The notes: a model not told the origin generated them from the sequence alone. Shown: positions 22,212-35,510, counted from the stretch's first letter. The stretch: 48,631 nucleotides of DNA from Amanita rubescens (GCA_015039365.1 WION01000396.1:1-48631); one strand, 5' to 3'. Made by a program: numbers and translations.

Positions 22212-25200
22212 CTTAGCAATAATATTCATTGCTTGAATGCATTAGCATGAAGAGAGTTAGTGAAGAGAAGCAACTTTTACAAATTAAAACTTGGCAGGCT
22301 GTGGGCTTCAAATTGTCCTGATATCAGTTATTTACCACAAGGGTAAGAGTAATGCATACAGTTATTGAAAATTTGTTTGGAACATCTCCAAACAAAGACA
22401 AAAGTGGTCCCTTTTATTTTATAAAAATCAGATTTCAAATGCAGAAGTGGACTTCTGACTTACAAACTAGCATATAGATAAATGTCACAGTATTAATAAA
22501 TCTCATGCTGATATCACTCACCTGGGAAGACACAAAAGCTCAGGAATTAGACAAACTGAAAAGCAATCTTACAATCTATGGGTAGCAGTAAAAATGGGGA
22601 AAGCACAGAAAGACACTTGTATGCTGCTCACTTCCTGTTACACTCAAATGATACATCAAGCATTGATGGGTTGGAATATAATGAGGCTCATGCTCAAAAG
22701 TTTTAGTGCCACTCACTTTCTGTTGTCATTAGAAGTATCATGGATTTTGGTAACATAAAGATGTTCAGTCTCACTCACTCCCTGTTGGTCATGGGAATCC
22801 CCATACATAAATTGCACAATATCACTCACAAACTTTCAATTGTATAAGATGTGACTCAGATGTGACTTCCTTCCCTTAAATCATATCACTTACTTCCTGT
22901 TGGAGATGGACAAAATGTAATTAACTTTAGAACAAGGGTAAAATATCACACACATGCTGTTAATGATGAGAATGTGCTATAAAATTGAATTTTATGAGAT
23001 GTGCAATGCCACACACTTGCTGTTGGGCATGCTAGGAGAAGATGTGATGAACCAGCCTGCCATTCAAAGTGCAGAATGACACTCACTCCCTATTGATTAT
23101 GAAACAGATATAATGTGACTCCTGTTCACAAATGTGTTACAATATAACCCACTACCTTCTGAAGACAGGAAATGATGTGATGATACTGCCTTTTAATAGT
23201 AAGACTACTCACTGGCTGTTGTGCATTGCAGAATATACAATGAGGTTATTTTCCAGAATGATGTGCACTGCCACCCACAAACTGTTGGTGAAGGAAAAGA
23301 AATATATGAGGGTTTCAAGAAATTATATATGTATAATGTGACCCACAATTCCTTTCTGTTGGTTAGGAAAAATGTCAAAAAACTACACCTCAGGGGATTG
23401 TAATCTTATTCCACTCACTGTTGGCTGTTGGTCATAGGAAAATATGCCATAAGACTGTATTTCAGAGAAATGCACAATACACAGAACTCACTTCAGGCTG
23501 TTGGCCAAGAAAATAACACATGATGAGGCTTCCTTGAAGAAAATCATGCAAGTACACTAACTCCATGCTATTTGTTGAAGAAAGATTGTATGTAATAAAA
23601 TTGCTTTTTAGAAAATGTATAATTCCCTTACTGCCTGTTAGTCATAGAAGAAGTTATCATGTGATTGCTAGGTGATAAGACTCCCTTGAGAATTTTGCAT
23701 GATGATACTCACTCCCTGTTTATTACATTCTGAGATTGCTTTTCTGGAAGATGCTCTGCCACTCACACGCTGTTGATTGTAGGACAAGGCAATGAAACAG
23801 TTTTCCAGAAAAATGTACAGCATCACTGACAAACTGGTAGCAGCAAAGGATGCGGTAAAGTCACCTCTTACTAGCAATATGTTCACTTACATACTGTAGG
23901 CAGTAGAAAACAATGTGATAAGTGTGAAGACCAGAAAACTGTGCAGACTCACTCCCTGTTGATGATAACAGAGTAATATGTGATCAGGCTACCTTTCAGA
24001 AAATATGAAATGTCACTCACAAACTATTGGGGATGTGAAATTGTGTGATGAGACTGATAAAAAACTTCAAAACTGTTCACTCACTGCCTGTTGGTGATAG
24101 AAAAACCAGTGATGAAACTGAATTGCAGAAAATTGTAACTGACAAACTGTTGGCCACAGAGAAATACATACAATGAAGATTTGTTCCAGACAACTGTTAA
24201 ATGTCACTCACATACTGTTAACCAAAGGAAGAATATAATGAGGTTAAGTATCAGAAAGATCTGTAGTAATGTCACTGACATGCTGTTGACCATATGAATT
24301 GAGCTGTGATGATTGCAATCAGAGAAATGTCTATATCACTCACATCCTGTTAGACACAGAAACAAATGTCATAAGATTGCTTTCAGAAAATAGTGCAATG
24401 TCAATCACTTCCTATTTGTCATGGAAAATCGTCATGATGTGATGAGGTTGCCTTCTAGAGAGATAAATGACACTTGCATGCTGTCCATTGTGGGGAGAAG
24501 GGGTGATGAAGCTTTCTTTCAGACAAATGTCTAATGTTACCCACAGACTGGTTATATGATAAATATTTCCTCAGAGTTTGTTTCAGAAAAAGGTGCAAGT
24601 TCACTCACATACTGTTGTTCATGTGACCACAAGCTGTTATAAGATGCCTGCCAAAGTGCATGATGGGATTACTTACTGACTGTGTGACATAAGGACATAA
24701 TAAATTCTAGCATAGGAGTGGACAGTACTGTCACCACTCACTTTCTTTTGTTCATGTAGTCAGTGTGAAGAGACTGCCAAGAAGACAATGTAGGTCTCCA
24801 CTCACTGCCTGTTTTATTGAGTGCTTAGAATGAATATCAGTAGTTGGATGGACAGTCACTTACTCGCTATTGTTAAGATGTAATTAAACAAGATTTGTCC
24901 AAATATAAGTATAATGTCACAAACATTCTGTTGCTCATTGAATCAGGGTAGATGTTAAAAAAATGTTGGTGTCACTCACTTTCTTGATGTAATAGAATGT
25001 GATATAGTGTGAGCCCCAAAATTCAGGAAAATGTTGTGAGACTGACTGCCTTTTAATTGTAGAATATGGTGTGATAATACTGTTTAAAAGGTAGATTTAC
25101 TCACTGTCTGTTGGTCATATCATGAGCCATGGGACTAGTACCTGTCAGGAATTGAGTGGCACACTCACTTCCTGTTGATCATGGGACAAGACTTTTACAT

Positions 25201-25493
25201 AACTAAGAGAAGCATGACTCACAAACTGGTGGCCATGAGACAAGGCATGATATTTATGAGTGATTGTATTTTGCTCACCCACTGTCATCCAATCATTAAA
25301 CTTTGTACAAATGGTATGTGATAGAATACACCTGAATTTCTTTCATTTCTGTAACAGACATCTAGCACAAGGCTAATTAGGGCACATGCAAATAAATCAC
25401 AGTGTTACTTGCATGCTGTTGCATATTTTGTGAATGTTTAGCATGTCATATAAAATTGGACACCTGCCTGCCTGCGGAACTGTTCCCAATTCA
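22212..25493 (-). other. Right-arm array of single-codon microexon-like junctions
   Basis: Same organisation as the left array, read on the minus strand from CAT (25413-25415, GC donor) to TTT (22464-22466). I count 46 junctions. Most are single triplets; the exceptions are CATGGA, CCTGAA and CCAACA (6 nt), AAAGGAATT (9 nt) and one zero-length AG|GT site at about 22521. A GTA slot near 23152 can also be read as six. All are multiples of three and none is a stop. About two thirds of the alignable slots match the left arm. The extra units lie between the slots homologous to left 17069 and 17191, where the left arm appears to have lost sequence. Confidence 0.73.
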
Positions 25494-25520
25494 ATTCTTT
25501 CTACATTGCTGTGCAGATAT

Positions 25521-26842
25521 TTAACAAACTATGCATACCCAGTAATGTGGAAATTTGCTAAGAACAACAATAGCAGTGTCTTCCCATGTGAAATTATTAT
25601 TGATGACTGCTCTGAGAATGGTCAGTGCATGAAAAGAAATGCTTTAATATGAACCTCACTGAAATGCAGCCTTAACACAGAGATCAAGGTTGTTCTTCTG
25701 TGTTGAGACAAACAAATGATGTAAGCTTTCATCATCAATTGCATCAGCAGTCTGTTGAGCTAATTCAGGACAGTGCTTCTCTGGTAAATCCATGTCTATT
25801 TTTCAAGCAACATTATTTATGTTACTAGAGAGATGGAATGCTTGCCTTCTCACCTTCCAATCGCACATATGCCTTAGGAGGATATTTGGCATCTAAGACT
25901 TTGGGAAGATAAACCTTTTGAAAAGTGTGTTCAGCATTGTTCCTAGCCATTTCCCACTTATCTTCAATGTATGGATCCATTAAGGTAACATATTCATTGA
26001 TGATTTGACCATCAAATTTGGTAAACACAACTACCAAAGGAACTGCAAGGTTATATGAATTTGTTAACACACTGGCATCATAGATTTTGGGGCAGGTAGA
26101 AGCCAATTTGAGCAATAAATATTTACCTTTGCCAGTCCCTTTTGTAAAAAATGCAAGCTCTGCAGGTAGAATGGGCCGAGGGCCATCCATGGGGATGCAG
26201 TACCTACATTGTACAATAAGCCAGATCAGGAATGTGATGCTAAAAGCACAAGGAATATACCAAATTGCATGCAACTGATTCTTTATCTCAGTTTCTCCAG
26301 ACCTCTTTTCAATGAAGTCCCAAACAATCTCCAATTCCTCAGTTGCACCAGATTCAAAACCTTGAGAGTCATGGAAGATAAAATCACTTCCATCAAATGT
26401 AATTTGATGCTCAATATCATGAAGGCCTCTCTGGTGATATGTAACTGGATATGAATAAAGTATGTTGAGATGTCACAAGTCAACTTACCTCAATTGATGA
26501 AATCAAATGAGACCCAGTGGGTAAAAGCTTTTTACCTACAAAGAACTAAGAATTTTAAAGCAGAAATTTGAGGCAGGCTTACCATCCTTGTCATATATGA
26601 TAGGCTTTGTTCCCCTTGCTACACCACAAAGCTTCTCAAGGATGGTTGTTTTGCCAGCATTGGCCCTTCCTATAACAAGGATACGAAAATGGGGACATAG
26701 GTATTGATCTTTGAGCATTCTGACATGTTTCTCTGAGTCATCTATATCCAAATACATTAGTCAAATTTTGGGAAGGGAATAGAAATGCATATATTGGCCG
26801 CCTACTTGATAGAAGCATGCTAGTTGTATGAGTATCTTCCAT
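25521..26842 (-). CDS. TKFD-type P-loop GTPase, right-arm copy
   Basis: Near-identical to the left-arm copy, with the same exon order, G1 GRANAGKT, DSQG and TKFD. Its fifth intron is short because no transposon is present. Differences include MDPYIEDKW for MNPYIEDKW and FQKVYL for FQEVYL. The ATG equivalent to the left start lies at 26840-26842, but the acceptor of the first intron is changed from AG to AA. The same change creates an ATG at 26755-26757, at the codon that splicing would have made. Translation may therefore start there, losing 12 residues. The frame reaches SKFPHYW and a stop at 25521-25523, or continues through the GTATGC donor into the array. CpG is nearly absent. Confidence 0.83.
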
Positions 26843-29280
26843 CACCAGTGCTTTGTGGTAGAATGTTTATTGTAGTATGGTGCAGAAGTAATAATGAGCT
26901 CAGGAAAGAAGGAAAGTGATGTGAATCTAGAAAGCGTGTCCGAGACTCTGAGTTCAACTTGATTGAGGAACCAGCTGGTACTAGGGAACAGTGAATGGTG
27001 GCACTGCCATCAGTCGTGAAGCAACAGCAGTTTCTGGAGCTCACCAGTAGTACGTGTGCAGTCTAGGTAACTCGGCACTGGGCAGTGCTAACTTGAAGAT
27101 GGCGTGTCAGGCTCTGAAATGAGGGTGGTCAGCCCAGGCAGCGGCGTGCAAATGAAACACTGACATGTTCAGTTGAGAGCACTGCGATGGGAATGGCTGG
27201 TGCGTTTGGCGGAAGAACAAGCACGAGGCAGGGACCCCTGGAACCTAAGCCAAGTTGTACGTATTTGGTCAATTACTTCATTTAGCAATGTCGAAGGTTT
27301 CGTCCGAACCTCTGACTTGCTGCAAACTATGCGACCATTCTTTGCTGAAAAGCGTATTCCAGGCAATACGCAGGCTGATTCAGAGCGTGGATTGGAAAAC
27401 GAGGGGGTATGCCTTCGGAGTGACTTCCTCAGGCCGTGTTTCATTGTCTCCGCTGCTTTCATCCTATTCATCGTCTGTCTCTCAATCAGGAAGCATCAAG
27501 GAAGTTGTGTCCAAGACTAAACGGAAAAAAAAAATTATGTGCCAAGGTGGACATATGACGTACAGTATGGATCGCCATCTTCAATGTTCTTTGAATCAGC
27601 ATCCCTAGTACTAACCTGCTTTGCAGCGGCGCCGGTCGTACGAGAAACGAAACGTGCTTACGATCCCAGGCCTATTCTACCCACTCAGTTAAGATTTTGC
27701 TATTGGTAGCTCTCCGACACAGTCGTGATCGCGATCAATATTGGTGATCCAGCTAATATCGTCCAATGTAGTAGCAATGTCGACTCGTCATGCCTCACTT
27801 TCCCCTGATCCCACCATGAATCATGCCGGGACTCAGACTAAAATACCCAGTTTGGTATCTTCCAATGGCAGATTCTCTCGCGCCATTCTGAGCATATCCT
27901 ACGTGTATCGATCAGGGCATTCTATGACTTGTGCAAACGTACGCTTGGCTAGAACCGAAACGTAGGCAAAATAGACGAGAACAATCAGCGCCCAACGCTT
28001 ATCATCTCCGATGGTGTCATTGCACTCGAAGCTGACTGAGGACCCTTCCTCCATCCACATAGCTCAAGATCATGCGGGGAATACTGCGCGATCATTGGAG
28101 ATACCGTCACTTGAGCTTCGAGCGAGAAGGAAGGGAGCAGAGCAGGCTAGGCGGCGGGAAAGCTTGTGGGTCGCCAGCGTAGTACTATCCCACATGTCTC
28201 AAACATCTAACGAAACGTACGAGCGCCATTAAGAAATGATTTATGTCAGTGATCTACTCGTTGTATTTATTAATCATCATGCATCACCCACTCATCGCAG
28301 CCTGCGTATTGACCTTTGCCGAAACAAGATGTTCTTACTAAGTGGCGTGGAGTAGGCATATGCATCACGCGAACCAAACCACACAAGGAAACGAGACGTT
28401 CGTCATCCATCTGGCCTCAGTGTACTGATAGTTGAAGCTCATCGAATGCCGTTTGCTTCGCTGTCCAAAGTAAGTGTCGCTTTCAAACGGGTAATTGATC
28501 AGCAGGATAGGGTGATGTTATAGACATCCGTAACTGAGGATGTCACAGTTACGAGTTGTATTCGCACCAAGACGCGACGATTCAGATTTCTTGCAGCGAA
28601 TGGAGATACAGGCTATGCACTGAAATGATATGGGCCTGCCGCCTCGTTTCGTGATTCTGTATGCTTTCAAAATTGTTATACGTAAATAAGACCCGGCTCA
28701 CGAAAACGAATATAATCTACTCCCATCCAAACTCCTGTCCCGAGATGCAGGCATTTCAAAAGGACCAAGGACAGGGATGTGCATACAAGACCCGGGAAAT
28801 AAAAGGGTACGCTGGCGAGTACGATCCGAGCAGACAGAAGAGTAATTGGCATGAACGGGTACTAGCATGTAGTGGAGGAATGCGCCAGTTGTTGATGACA
28901 TAGCGATGGTGCTGGGCAAGGGGCTGGCGAGCGGCGCTGCGCTCGGTGAGCGGTGGAGTGCAAAATTATCGTGTTGGCTGGATGGTGAATGGCATGAGCA
29001 GTGAAACTTTGAAGGTGGTGCAAGTACATACTCATTACTATAGGCAATTTGGTCTTGTGAATGTTCCTTGCCAGAGGGGGAGCCGCCAGAGCGCAAGTTG
29101 CCAAAAATGACATCGCCGACGCGTGAACCGCTGAAGTGGCTGAGTGGTAAAATTTTTGACGTGGGCGGGCAGTCAGCAAGTCACGTAGAGAGCGATGTTG
29201 TGGTAGATGTGTGGGATATGGTCAGTAAAGAGGTAGGAGGACACGCTCACCGGAATTGAGTGGTGCGGCTCTGACTCTCT
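26843..29280. other. Outer part of right arm, no gene assigned
   Basis: Homologous to 8907-11468 in inverted order, with normal CpG. Frames such as 28698-29096 (minus) parallel the left-arm frame at 9130-9588 only in part and carry no motif. Promoter sequence of the right GTPase is expected just above 26843. Confidence 0.45.
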
Positions 29281-29658
29281 GAGCGAGAGGCCTTGCGTTG
29301 TTTGGCCAAATTGAAAGCGGAAATGGCCGAAAACTCCAGGGAGGTGCCACTAACGGTGAGGCAAGAGTTAGTTCCGCGTTTGAATTCACCCGTAACTCAA
29401 TGATGGCACAAATCAAAGTCCTTCGATGACGCGATATTCGTGCCCCCCACCTCCCTGTATATGGAGGAAGGCTCAGTCATCCCTGGCATGTACTCCGCCG
29501 GCATGCCTTCATATCTATCGTTCTCCGTCTGATTCCCTCACATTCACCTCCTTTGGGAGGAGACTCTAATATTATCACGTTATGTGGTGTAGCGTTGATG
29601 AGAATAATTTAATTTCCATTTTAGGCCTACTTTAGTAACCTGCAATCGCGAAAATCAG
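29281..29658. other. Intergenic upstream of F-box gene
   Basis: No gene seen. Presumed promoter region of the F-box gene. Confidence 0.4.
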
Positions 29659-30992
29659 ATGATTCATCACTGCCAATCTGCAGCCAACATGCACGTAGCT
29701 AGCGACTCCAAATTTCCCCCAGAGCTTCTCGACGAATTAATCGATCAACTCGACGAGACATCGACATTACTTTCCTGCGGCCTCGTCTCTAAACGTGCCC
29801 TTGTCAGATCCCGGCATCGTCTAATTTCCACCCTCGAGTTCCGGTCGGACAAGGATTTTGAACAGTTCTTGAACCTTGCCGGTGCGCCATGGACCAGCTT
29901 TACGTCCGCTGTCGAAGAGATACACCTCCAAGACTTGTTCTGTCGAAATTACGACTATGGCAATGAGAGAGACCCTAAAACAATCGCATCAAACCTCTGT
30001 AATGTCAAGACACTGAGCATATTCATACATTCGCTCTGGAAATATGGATGGAAACAAGTACCGCGCTTCGTCCTAGATGTGATCTTCGAATTGAAGATAC
30101 ACGATTTGCAGTTGGACGGCGTGGGCATGACGAAAGCCGAAGATGTGGTGGCGTTGTTCCGCCGGCTTTCACCAACTCTGAAAACGCTTGCCTTCCGGAG
30201 GCTGCGGTTTAAAGAAATAGAACATTCGGGCTTCTCGCGTCATCTATCCATATTTCGTCGTCCCCTCCACTTCAGAATACTCGACAACATCTCCCTCGCG
30301 TTTTTTAAACATGTACTTGATCCATTAGTTAACCCCGGCCTTGACGTTACCGTTCATACCTTCCATATACGGGACCCCGTTGCTCGGGCTGCGGATCCCT
30401 TGACCTGGCGATTTTTACAGCACATCGGTCATAGCGTCGAACAGCTTCTCATCACATTTATCAAGCCATATACTTTTGCCACGTTCGGTAAGCTCCCGTT
30501 TGTGTTCCAGATATATGACACCTTAGCGAGTAAACCCTGGTGACAGATGAATCAATCAAATATTTGGAGCCAACCCAAGTTCTGCAATGCATCAACCTTC
30601 GGACGCTGTTTATCGGATTTCCCAATTTCGCCTACGCAAGTCTCGTATCGGCTATGTGGAAGATGTTGTCCGCTCTTCCTTCGCCAAACCTTCTAGAGGA
30701 ATTTAAATTCAAGTTCATTCTATATGACAGTTCAGTACACGAATACTTGTCCAAGTTGGGATTTTTCGAGTCCCCAAATTGCCTCGATAAATTCCGGAGC
30801 CTGTTCCCAAATCTGAAGCTGATCAAGATTATATTGGGTATTTACAATCCAGAAAATACTGATATGTTTTTTGAAGCAGTGCGTCGGGTGAAGGGTTTAA
30901 AAGAGTTGGAAGAAATTGGTATTCTAAAACTTGTCACGTTCCACTTGAAAAATCACATCGCATGTCATTCTGTCCTAGAGACTTGTAGGTAA
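29659..30992 (+). CDS. F-box protein
   Basis: F-box proteins are substrate-recognition subunits of SCF ubiquitin ligases. Two exons, 29659-30487 and 30547-30992, are joined by a 59-nt GT-AG intron (GTAAGC to GTGACAG) and give about 424 aa. The N-terminal F-box reads FPPELLDELIDQLDETSTLL and continues SCGLVSKRALVRSRHRLIS, the form seen in large basidiomycete F-box families. The rest is a leucine-rich, LRR-like region (LCNVKTLSIF, LKIHDLQLDGVG, LKTLAFRRLRF, INLRTLFIGF, FPNLKLIKIILG) typical of such proteins. A second in-frame ATG at 29692 is closer to the F-box and may be the real start. CpG and codon use are normal for the surrounding genome. Confidence 0.82.
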
Positions 30993-31715
30993 TGTAAATT
31001 TGTACTAAGAGATAGATTGTATATGTAGAATGCACCCTGTCAGACAGAATGACATCGATGTGATGTCGTATCGCTTTGCGCGGTGGACTGACTGTAGGGT
31101 CGAGGTCCCACAGAGGAAGTTCATAACGGCCACGAGAGCGGGCGCACGCCGCACCATACTCTCTGCCCGGGGACAAGACGTCGACGATGTTCGCTGTGGA
31201 ATTTGGAAGCAAGCCATCTAATTAAGCAAGGTGCAACGTTAGAGTCCAAGAGCTACATGATGGCCAGAGGTATAGCAAAAGCGATATCTTGAATGATTCG
31301 ATAAACAAGAGAAAGTCGTCCATTGAATAGGTGTTGCGGGCAAATGTCGTCCGAGTCTTCTTAAGGATAAAGCAGAGGATACGGCCATAGGTGAGATTCC
31401 TGTTCGTCGGTTGCGGAAAGCATGGTCTGTAAAAGGAAATAGAAGCGGCAGCGGCTGAGCGTAGATGGTGGGAACGAGATCCGGAAGTTACCGACGAGAA
31501 ATGGTACACATCGCGCCGGCCACGTCGTACGACATCGGACATGTTGGACTAAATGGTGATCCATACGAGATTTTCAGAGTCTTACCATGACAAGTTGCAT
31601 GTATGCATCTCTTGGGCGTTATGGTAGACTATTCGTGGATTTCCGTCATGGTTCGTATGGCCGCCGATTCCCCGCGTGGGTACGGTTCCACAGTGGAGTC
31701 CGGAACAACTCTTCC
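30993..31715. other. Intergenic between F-box gene and peptidase
   Basis: No supported gene. Overlapping minus-strand frames (30934-31564) have no recognisable motif. The peptidase frame is open upstream to an ATG at 31587, so part of this stretch may be its 5' coding region. Confidence 0.4.
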
Positions 31716-34113
31716 ATGTACTACAACCAACTATCAGCCCTTCCCCAGCCTACATCGGCCCAATTCCTGTCACAATCGTCTCTACGCATCGTGTTCAGTG
31801 TCCGGGATCATGAACGAAATGTGAAACGCGTTGTCACCAAATCCGTGGCATTACCTCCTCCGACAATCTCGACCGCACTTGAAGATGTGCCGAATGATAT
31901 CGTCTTGTCGCTCGTATCCCCATCCCGATCTTTCCGGGCTATTCTCCGGGACGCTTCAAAGACCGGGGGCTCTGGTCGATTTGTAGAGATCTGGAACAAC
32001 GACCGGTTGGTAGCGTGTAGGGATGTGACTCGTGCACATGGCCAGTTTTACTCAGACGGTGCGTTTTCTCCCTTTATTTGCCTATCGCTGCTCAGCGCGA
32101 TGTAGAATTCATATCGTCAATCACATTTTCCCCGTCCGAAACTTCCCTACTCTACATCGCAGAGAAGAACCCACCATCTTCTTCAGATGATGCGTTTGCC
32201 AAATTCAGATACACGCCTTCGTTTGGTGAAGGTCTTCCAAGCTTCAAACGGCCCGGCGTGTTCATACTTCAGTGGTCAAGAGATGAAACCAAGCCGAAGC
32301 TATATCATCTATCGATTCCAACTGAGAACGTGGTTCACTTCGGCCAGGTCATATACCATACTGATACCGAACTCTATGCCACTGGGTATGAATCTTCGCC
32401 CGATGACCGCCTGTTAGGAATCAAATTTTGTTTTAATCGGCCCTTCGGTATCTGGCGAATAAGCGTTACCTCAGATACCAGCGATCTTGATGAATATTCC
32501 ACGAGGGAATGCACGGCGGACAAGTTGACGCCATCGCATCTCTCATGTCGGTCTCCACGCATATTTGTTTCGTCCGCTGGCACGAAACTGGTTTATCTAT
32601 CGAGCGAGACAGGGGGGCCACATGCGTCTACAAATTCTTTGAACGCTTTCGACCTTCCTTTATTATCCGATTCCCCATCGGCCCAATCTAAGACTCTAGT
32701 CCCAATCATACAAGACGCTGATCCCAAATCGTTCCCTGGCTTATACCCACCCTGGACTTTATCCTCATCATTCACTGTCAATCACCCCAACTGGAACGCA
32801 CCAAAGATCGTAGTTTCGTCGACATGGAGATCCCGAAATACAATTCTACTTATAGATACCCAAACAGGCCAGATCATCGACCTCACACCTGTAGACGAAT
32901 CGAACTGGAGCTGGACACTCTTAACAACTGATGACCAAGACAGGATCGTTTGCGTACGAAGCGCCCCCAACGTGCCGCACCAAGTTTTACTGGGTACCAT
33001 CTCTGCTACATGTTCCGTAGACTGGCGGGTTATACACGAGCCAACGCTCACCGAGGAGCTTAGAATTGCATTGTTATCCATCGAGACGAAGATCATACCT
33101 ACTCCCAACCGGGGCCCTGTAGAAACGGTCGTCATCCGCTCAAATTTTCCGAGCCAGGCGAGTCGATGTATTCTCGCCCCACACGGTGGTCCGCACAGCG
33201 GTACCACGACGGAATTCAACCCGATTACGTCGGCGTTCGCTCTGGAAGGGTGTAAGTTACCATTAATTCCTTGCACGTTCAATAATAATCATCGTTGATT
33301 CCCAAGACACCGTTGCTCTACCCAACTACACCGGTTCAATAGGGTATGGCCAATCCGCTATTCTCCGCTTGATTGGAAAGTGCGGTTCACTGGACGTTCA
33401 AGACTGCATTCAGACCTTGCATCATTTGGTTGAACTCGGTTACGCCCAGTTGGGCCGAGGAAAGGTGTTTTTCTTTGGTGGAAGCCACGGTGGATTTTTA
33501 GGCGCACACTGTATGCAACTTTTCGTTCTATCATTACGAAGGATAGATATACTGACAGGAATTTATATATATAGTGATTGGCCAGTTCCCGGATATATTC
33601 ACAGCAGCCGCTCTCCGTAACCCCGTCATTTCAGTTGGCGAAATATTGACCAGTGATATCCCTGACTGGGGTTACGCTGAATTTGGCCTTCAATACCCAG
33701 TCCCAATTGCTTCTTCTCCTCCTACTGTTTCATATTCCTCCTCACAAAGTGACGGCGTCATTTCTTCAGAGAACGCAACCGCAACTCAGCTAGGCATGGT
33801 TCCTGAAGTATACCAAAAGCTATATAATGCCTCACCGCTGCGCTTCGCTGATAAAGTCACGGCAGACGTTCTCCTCCTCATCGGGAAGGACGATCTTCGC
33901 GTCGCCCCTACTACTCAAGGATACGGATATTACCATACTCTTAAAGCTCTTCGGAATGGAAGAGGAACAGCCAAAGGGGGAAGTCGAGTGGATATGCTCG
34001 TGTTCGATGGCGAGTCTCATCCTCTGAATGGAGTAGAGTGTGAAAGAGTGTGTTGGGAAGCTTCGAGAGCCTGGTTTTTAGAGTCCACTGGGGAAAAATG
34101 GGATAGTGAATAG
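31716..34113 (+). CDS. Acylaminoacyl-peptidase (S9C prolyl oligopeptidase family)
   Basis: Removes N-acylated residues from short peptides; cytosolic in other eukaryotes. Exons 31716-32058, 32106-33251, 33307-33510 and 33575-34113 give about 743 aa, with introns of 47-64 nt that keep frame. The N-terminal half is the beta-propeller-like domain (FSVRDHERNVKRVV, ITFSPSETSLLYIAE). The C-terminal hydrolase domain has the nucleophile motif GGSHGGFLGAH, interrupted by intron 3 and continuing LIGQFPDIFTAAALRNPV. It also has the acid region LLIGKDDLRVAP and the catalytic histidine in GESHPLNG. The start at 31716 (MYYNQLSALPQPTSAQFL) is chosen because family members begin similarly; an in-frame ATG at 31587 would add 43 residues. 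All catalytic residues are present, so the gene looks functional. Confidence 0.93.
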
Positions 34114-35510
34114 GTACTAGTCACGTAAAAGAGAGGAGGCAACTTGCTGGTGTGCACCTTGGGCCACCTGCCTTGAACGGCAAAGATTTTAAGGAGGATG
34201 AGTGGCACCGTCAACATCGCTCGGTTGGACTATGGAGACGACTCGGCTGATGAAATGCGACCCAACTTTCTTTCAGCCGTGCGCCCTCCAAGCAAATCCG
34301 TGCATCAGTGACTGAAGGCGGTGTATGGGGTTCACGGTCGTTTTGATTTTTTTTTTTGTTTCAAAGATCCATCTGTGAAAATACATGATTGTGCCTAGTA
34401 CTAGTAGATTCACAGCCTACAGGTGTGCCTCTTCACTACGGTCGCGATCGACTAATGGGATGCCTAGGGACTTGCCGATAGTAGAACGATCCCGCATCTT
34501 ACGGGTAGTGGACCTTGGGATACTCCGCCAATTATCTCAATATTTGTGGGTTCCATCGCCAAAAATGGGTGATTTGTGAAACCGACCAACAAGGAGTGAG
34601 TACATAGGCGTTAGGCAAATTTAAGCATAATGATAAGTTTGAATTTCATCAAAACAGGGTTGGCGTGCGCAGTGTTTTCTTTAACTTGTAATACAATTCT
34701 TTTCCTCTTCGTATTGGCTACGGAATTTGTTCATGAAAATACAACATGCAAATATACCCAAAAAAGGGAAACTGAACGAAAAGAGGTGAGGGTTAATATT
34801 TATTATAAGAAATTGGTAAAGATCGACGGACAGGTAATGGACCCTGCCGAGCGAATGTCAAGCAAAGGAGCAGAGGCACACATCCTGTGACAAAGGCTTC
34901 AAGAAGGACCTGATGCACGTGTCGTAGCGCCACGCTCCCGTGATCCAAGCCTTTTGTTCGGCTAGCGCGCGCGGCACCGTCGCGATTTATTGGCAATAGT
35001 TTATTGCTTCCCCCCTTACCCCCCGTCCTCCCGTCCTCCCGTCATAACTATTCTTGGCTACTTTCTTACGTTTGTGGCCCTCGGTTCGTGCTAATCAACG
35101 TGAGTTGAAATGGCAGCTGGACAACGAAAAATCCAAGGCTAGGCACAAACTTCAAGCACCGGCGTTTTGGGCATCCCCTGATTCCCGAATACGAGTGGTG
35201 AGCGGTGAGGGCAACTTAACGTAACATTTTCAACTACGTAACGTGTAGGTTTTGAATGATGGAGCCAAGACAGAAGATCGAGTGACTTGGTGGAATGTAC
35301 CACAGGGCGGATCTCGTGCGCAAACAACGGAGCTTCCTGACTTGTCGAGTACGAGGTCAAGAAACGATATCAAGGCGTTCCTGTGTCCAATACGAGTCGT
35401 GAGCGGCTAGGGCGGCAAGATACAGAAACATACACGCTGGGGGTATTTAACCTGGCGCGTACGAAGCCAACCTCAGACTCACGTCCTCAGATACAAGTCT
35501 TACGATCGAA
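34114..35510. other. Intergenic, with a short promoter-proximal repeat
   Basis: No gene seen over about 1.4 kb. The block AATACGAGT-GTGAGCGG is present at about 35187-35207 and again at about 35388-35408, upstream of the secreted-protein gene. A TATTTAA box lies near 35443, about 70 bp before its ATG. Confidence 0.5.

Larger units (their letters stand above)
21925..29280 (-). repeat. Large inverted repeat, right arm
   Basis: Reverse-complement partner of 8907-18300. It lacks the intronic transposon, has five more microexon-like junctions, and carries its own GTPase copy on the minus strand. Order from inside out: terminal exon, array, GTPase, then CpG-containing outer flank. Confidence 0.9.

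Noticed and set aside
8907..29280. Palindrome as an assembly artefact
   Set aside because: The arms differ by many substitutions, by a transposon with its own target duplication, by five array units and by a changed splice acceptor; a mis-joined copy would be identical.
32782..33282. 166-codon minus-strand frame
   Set aside because: Antisense shadow of the acylaminoacyl-peptidase exon.
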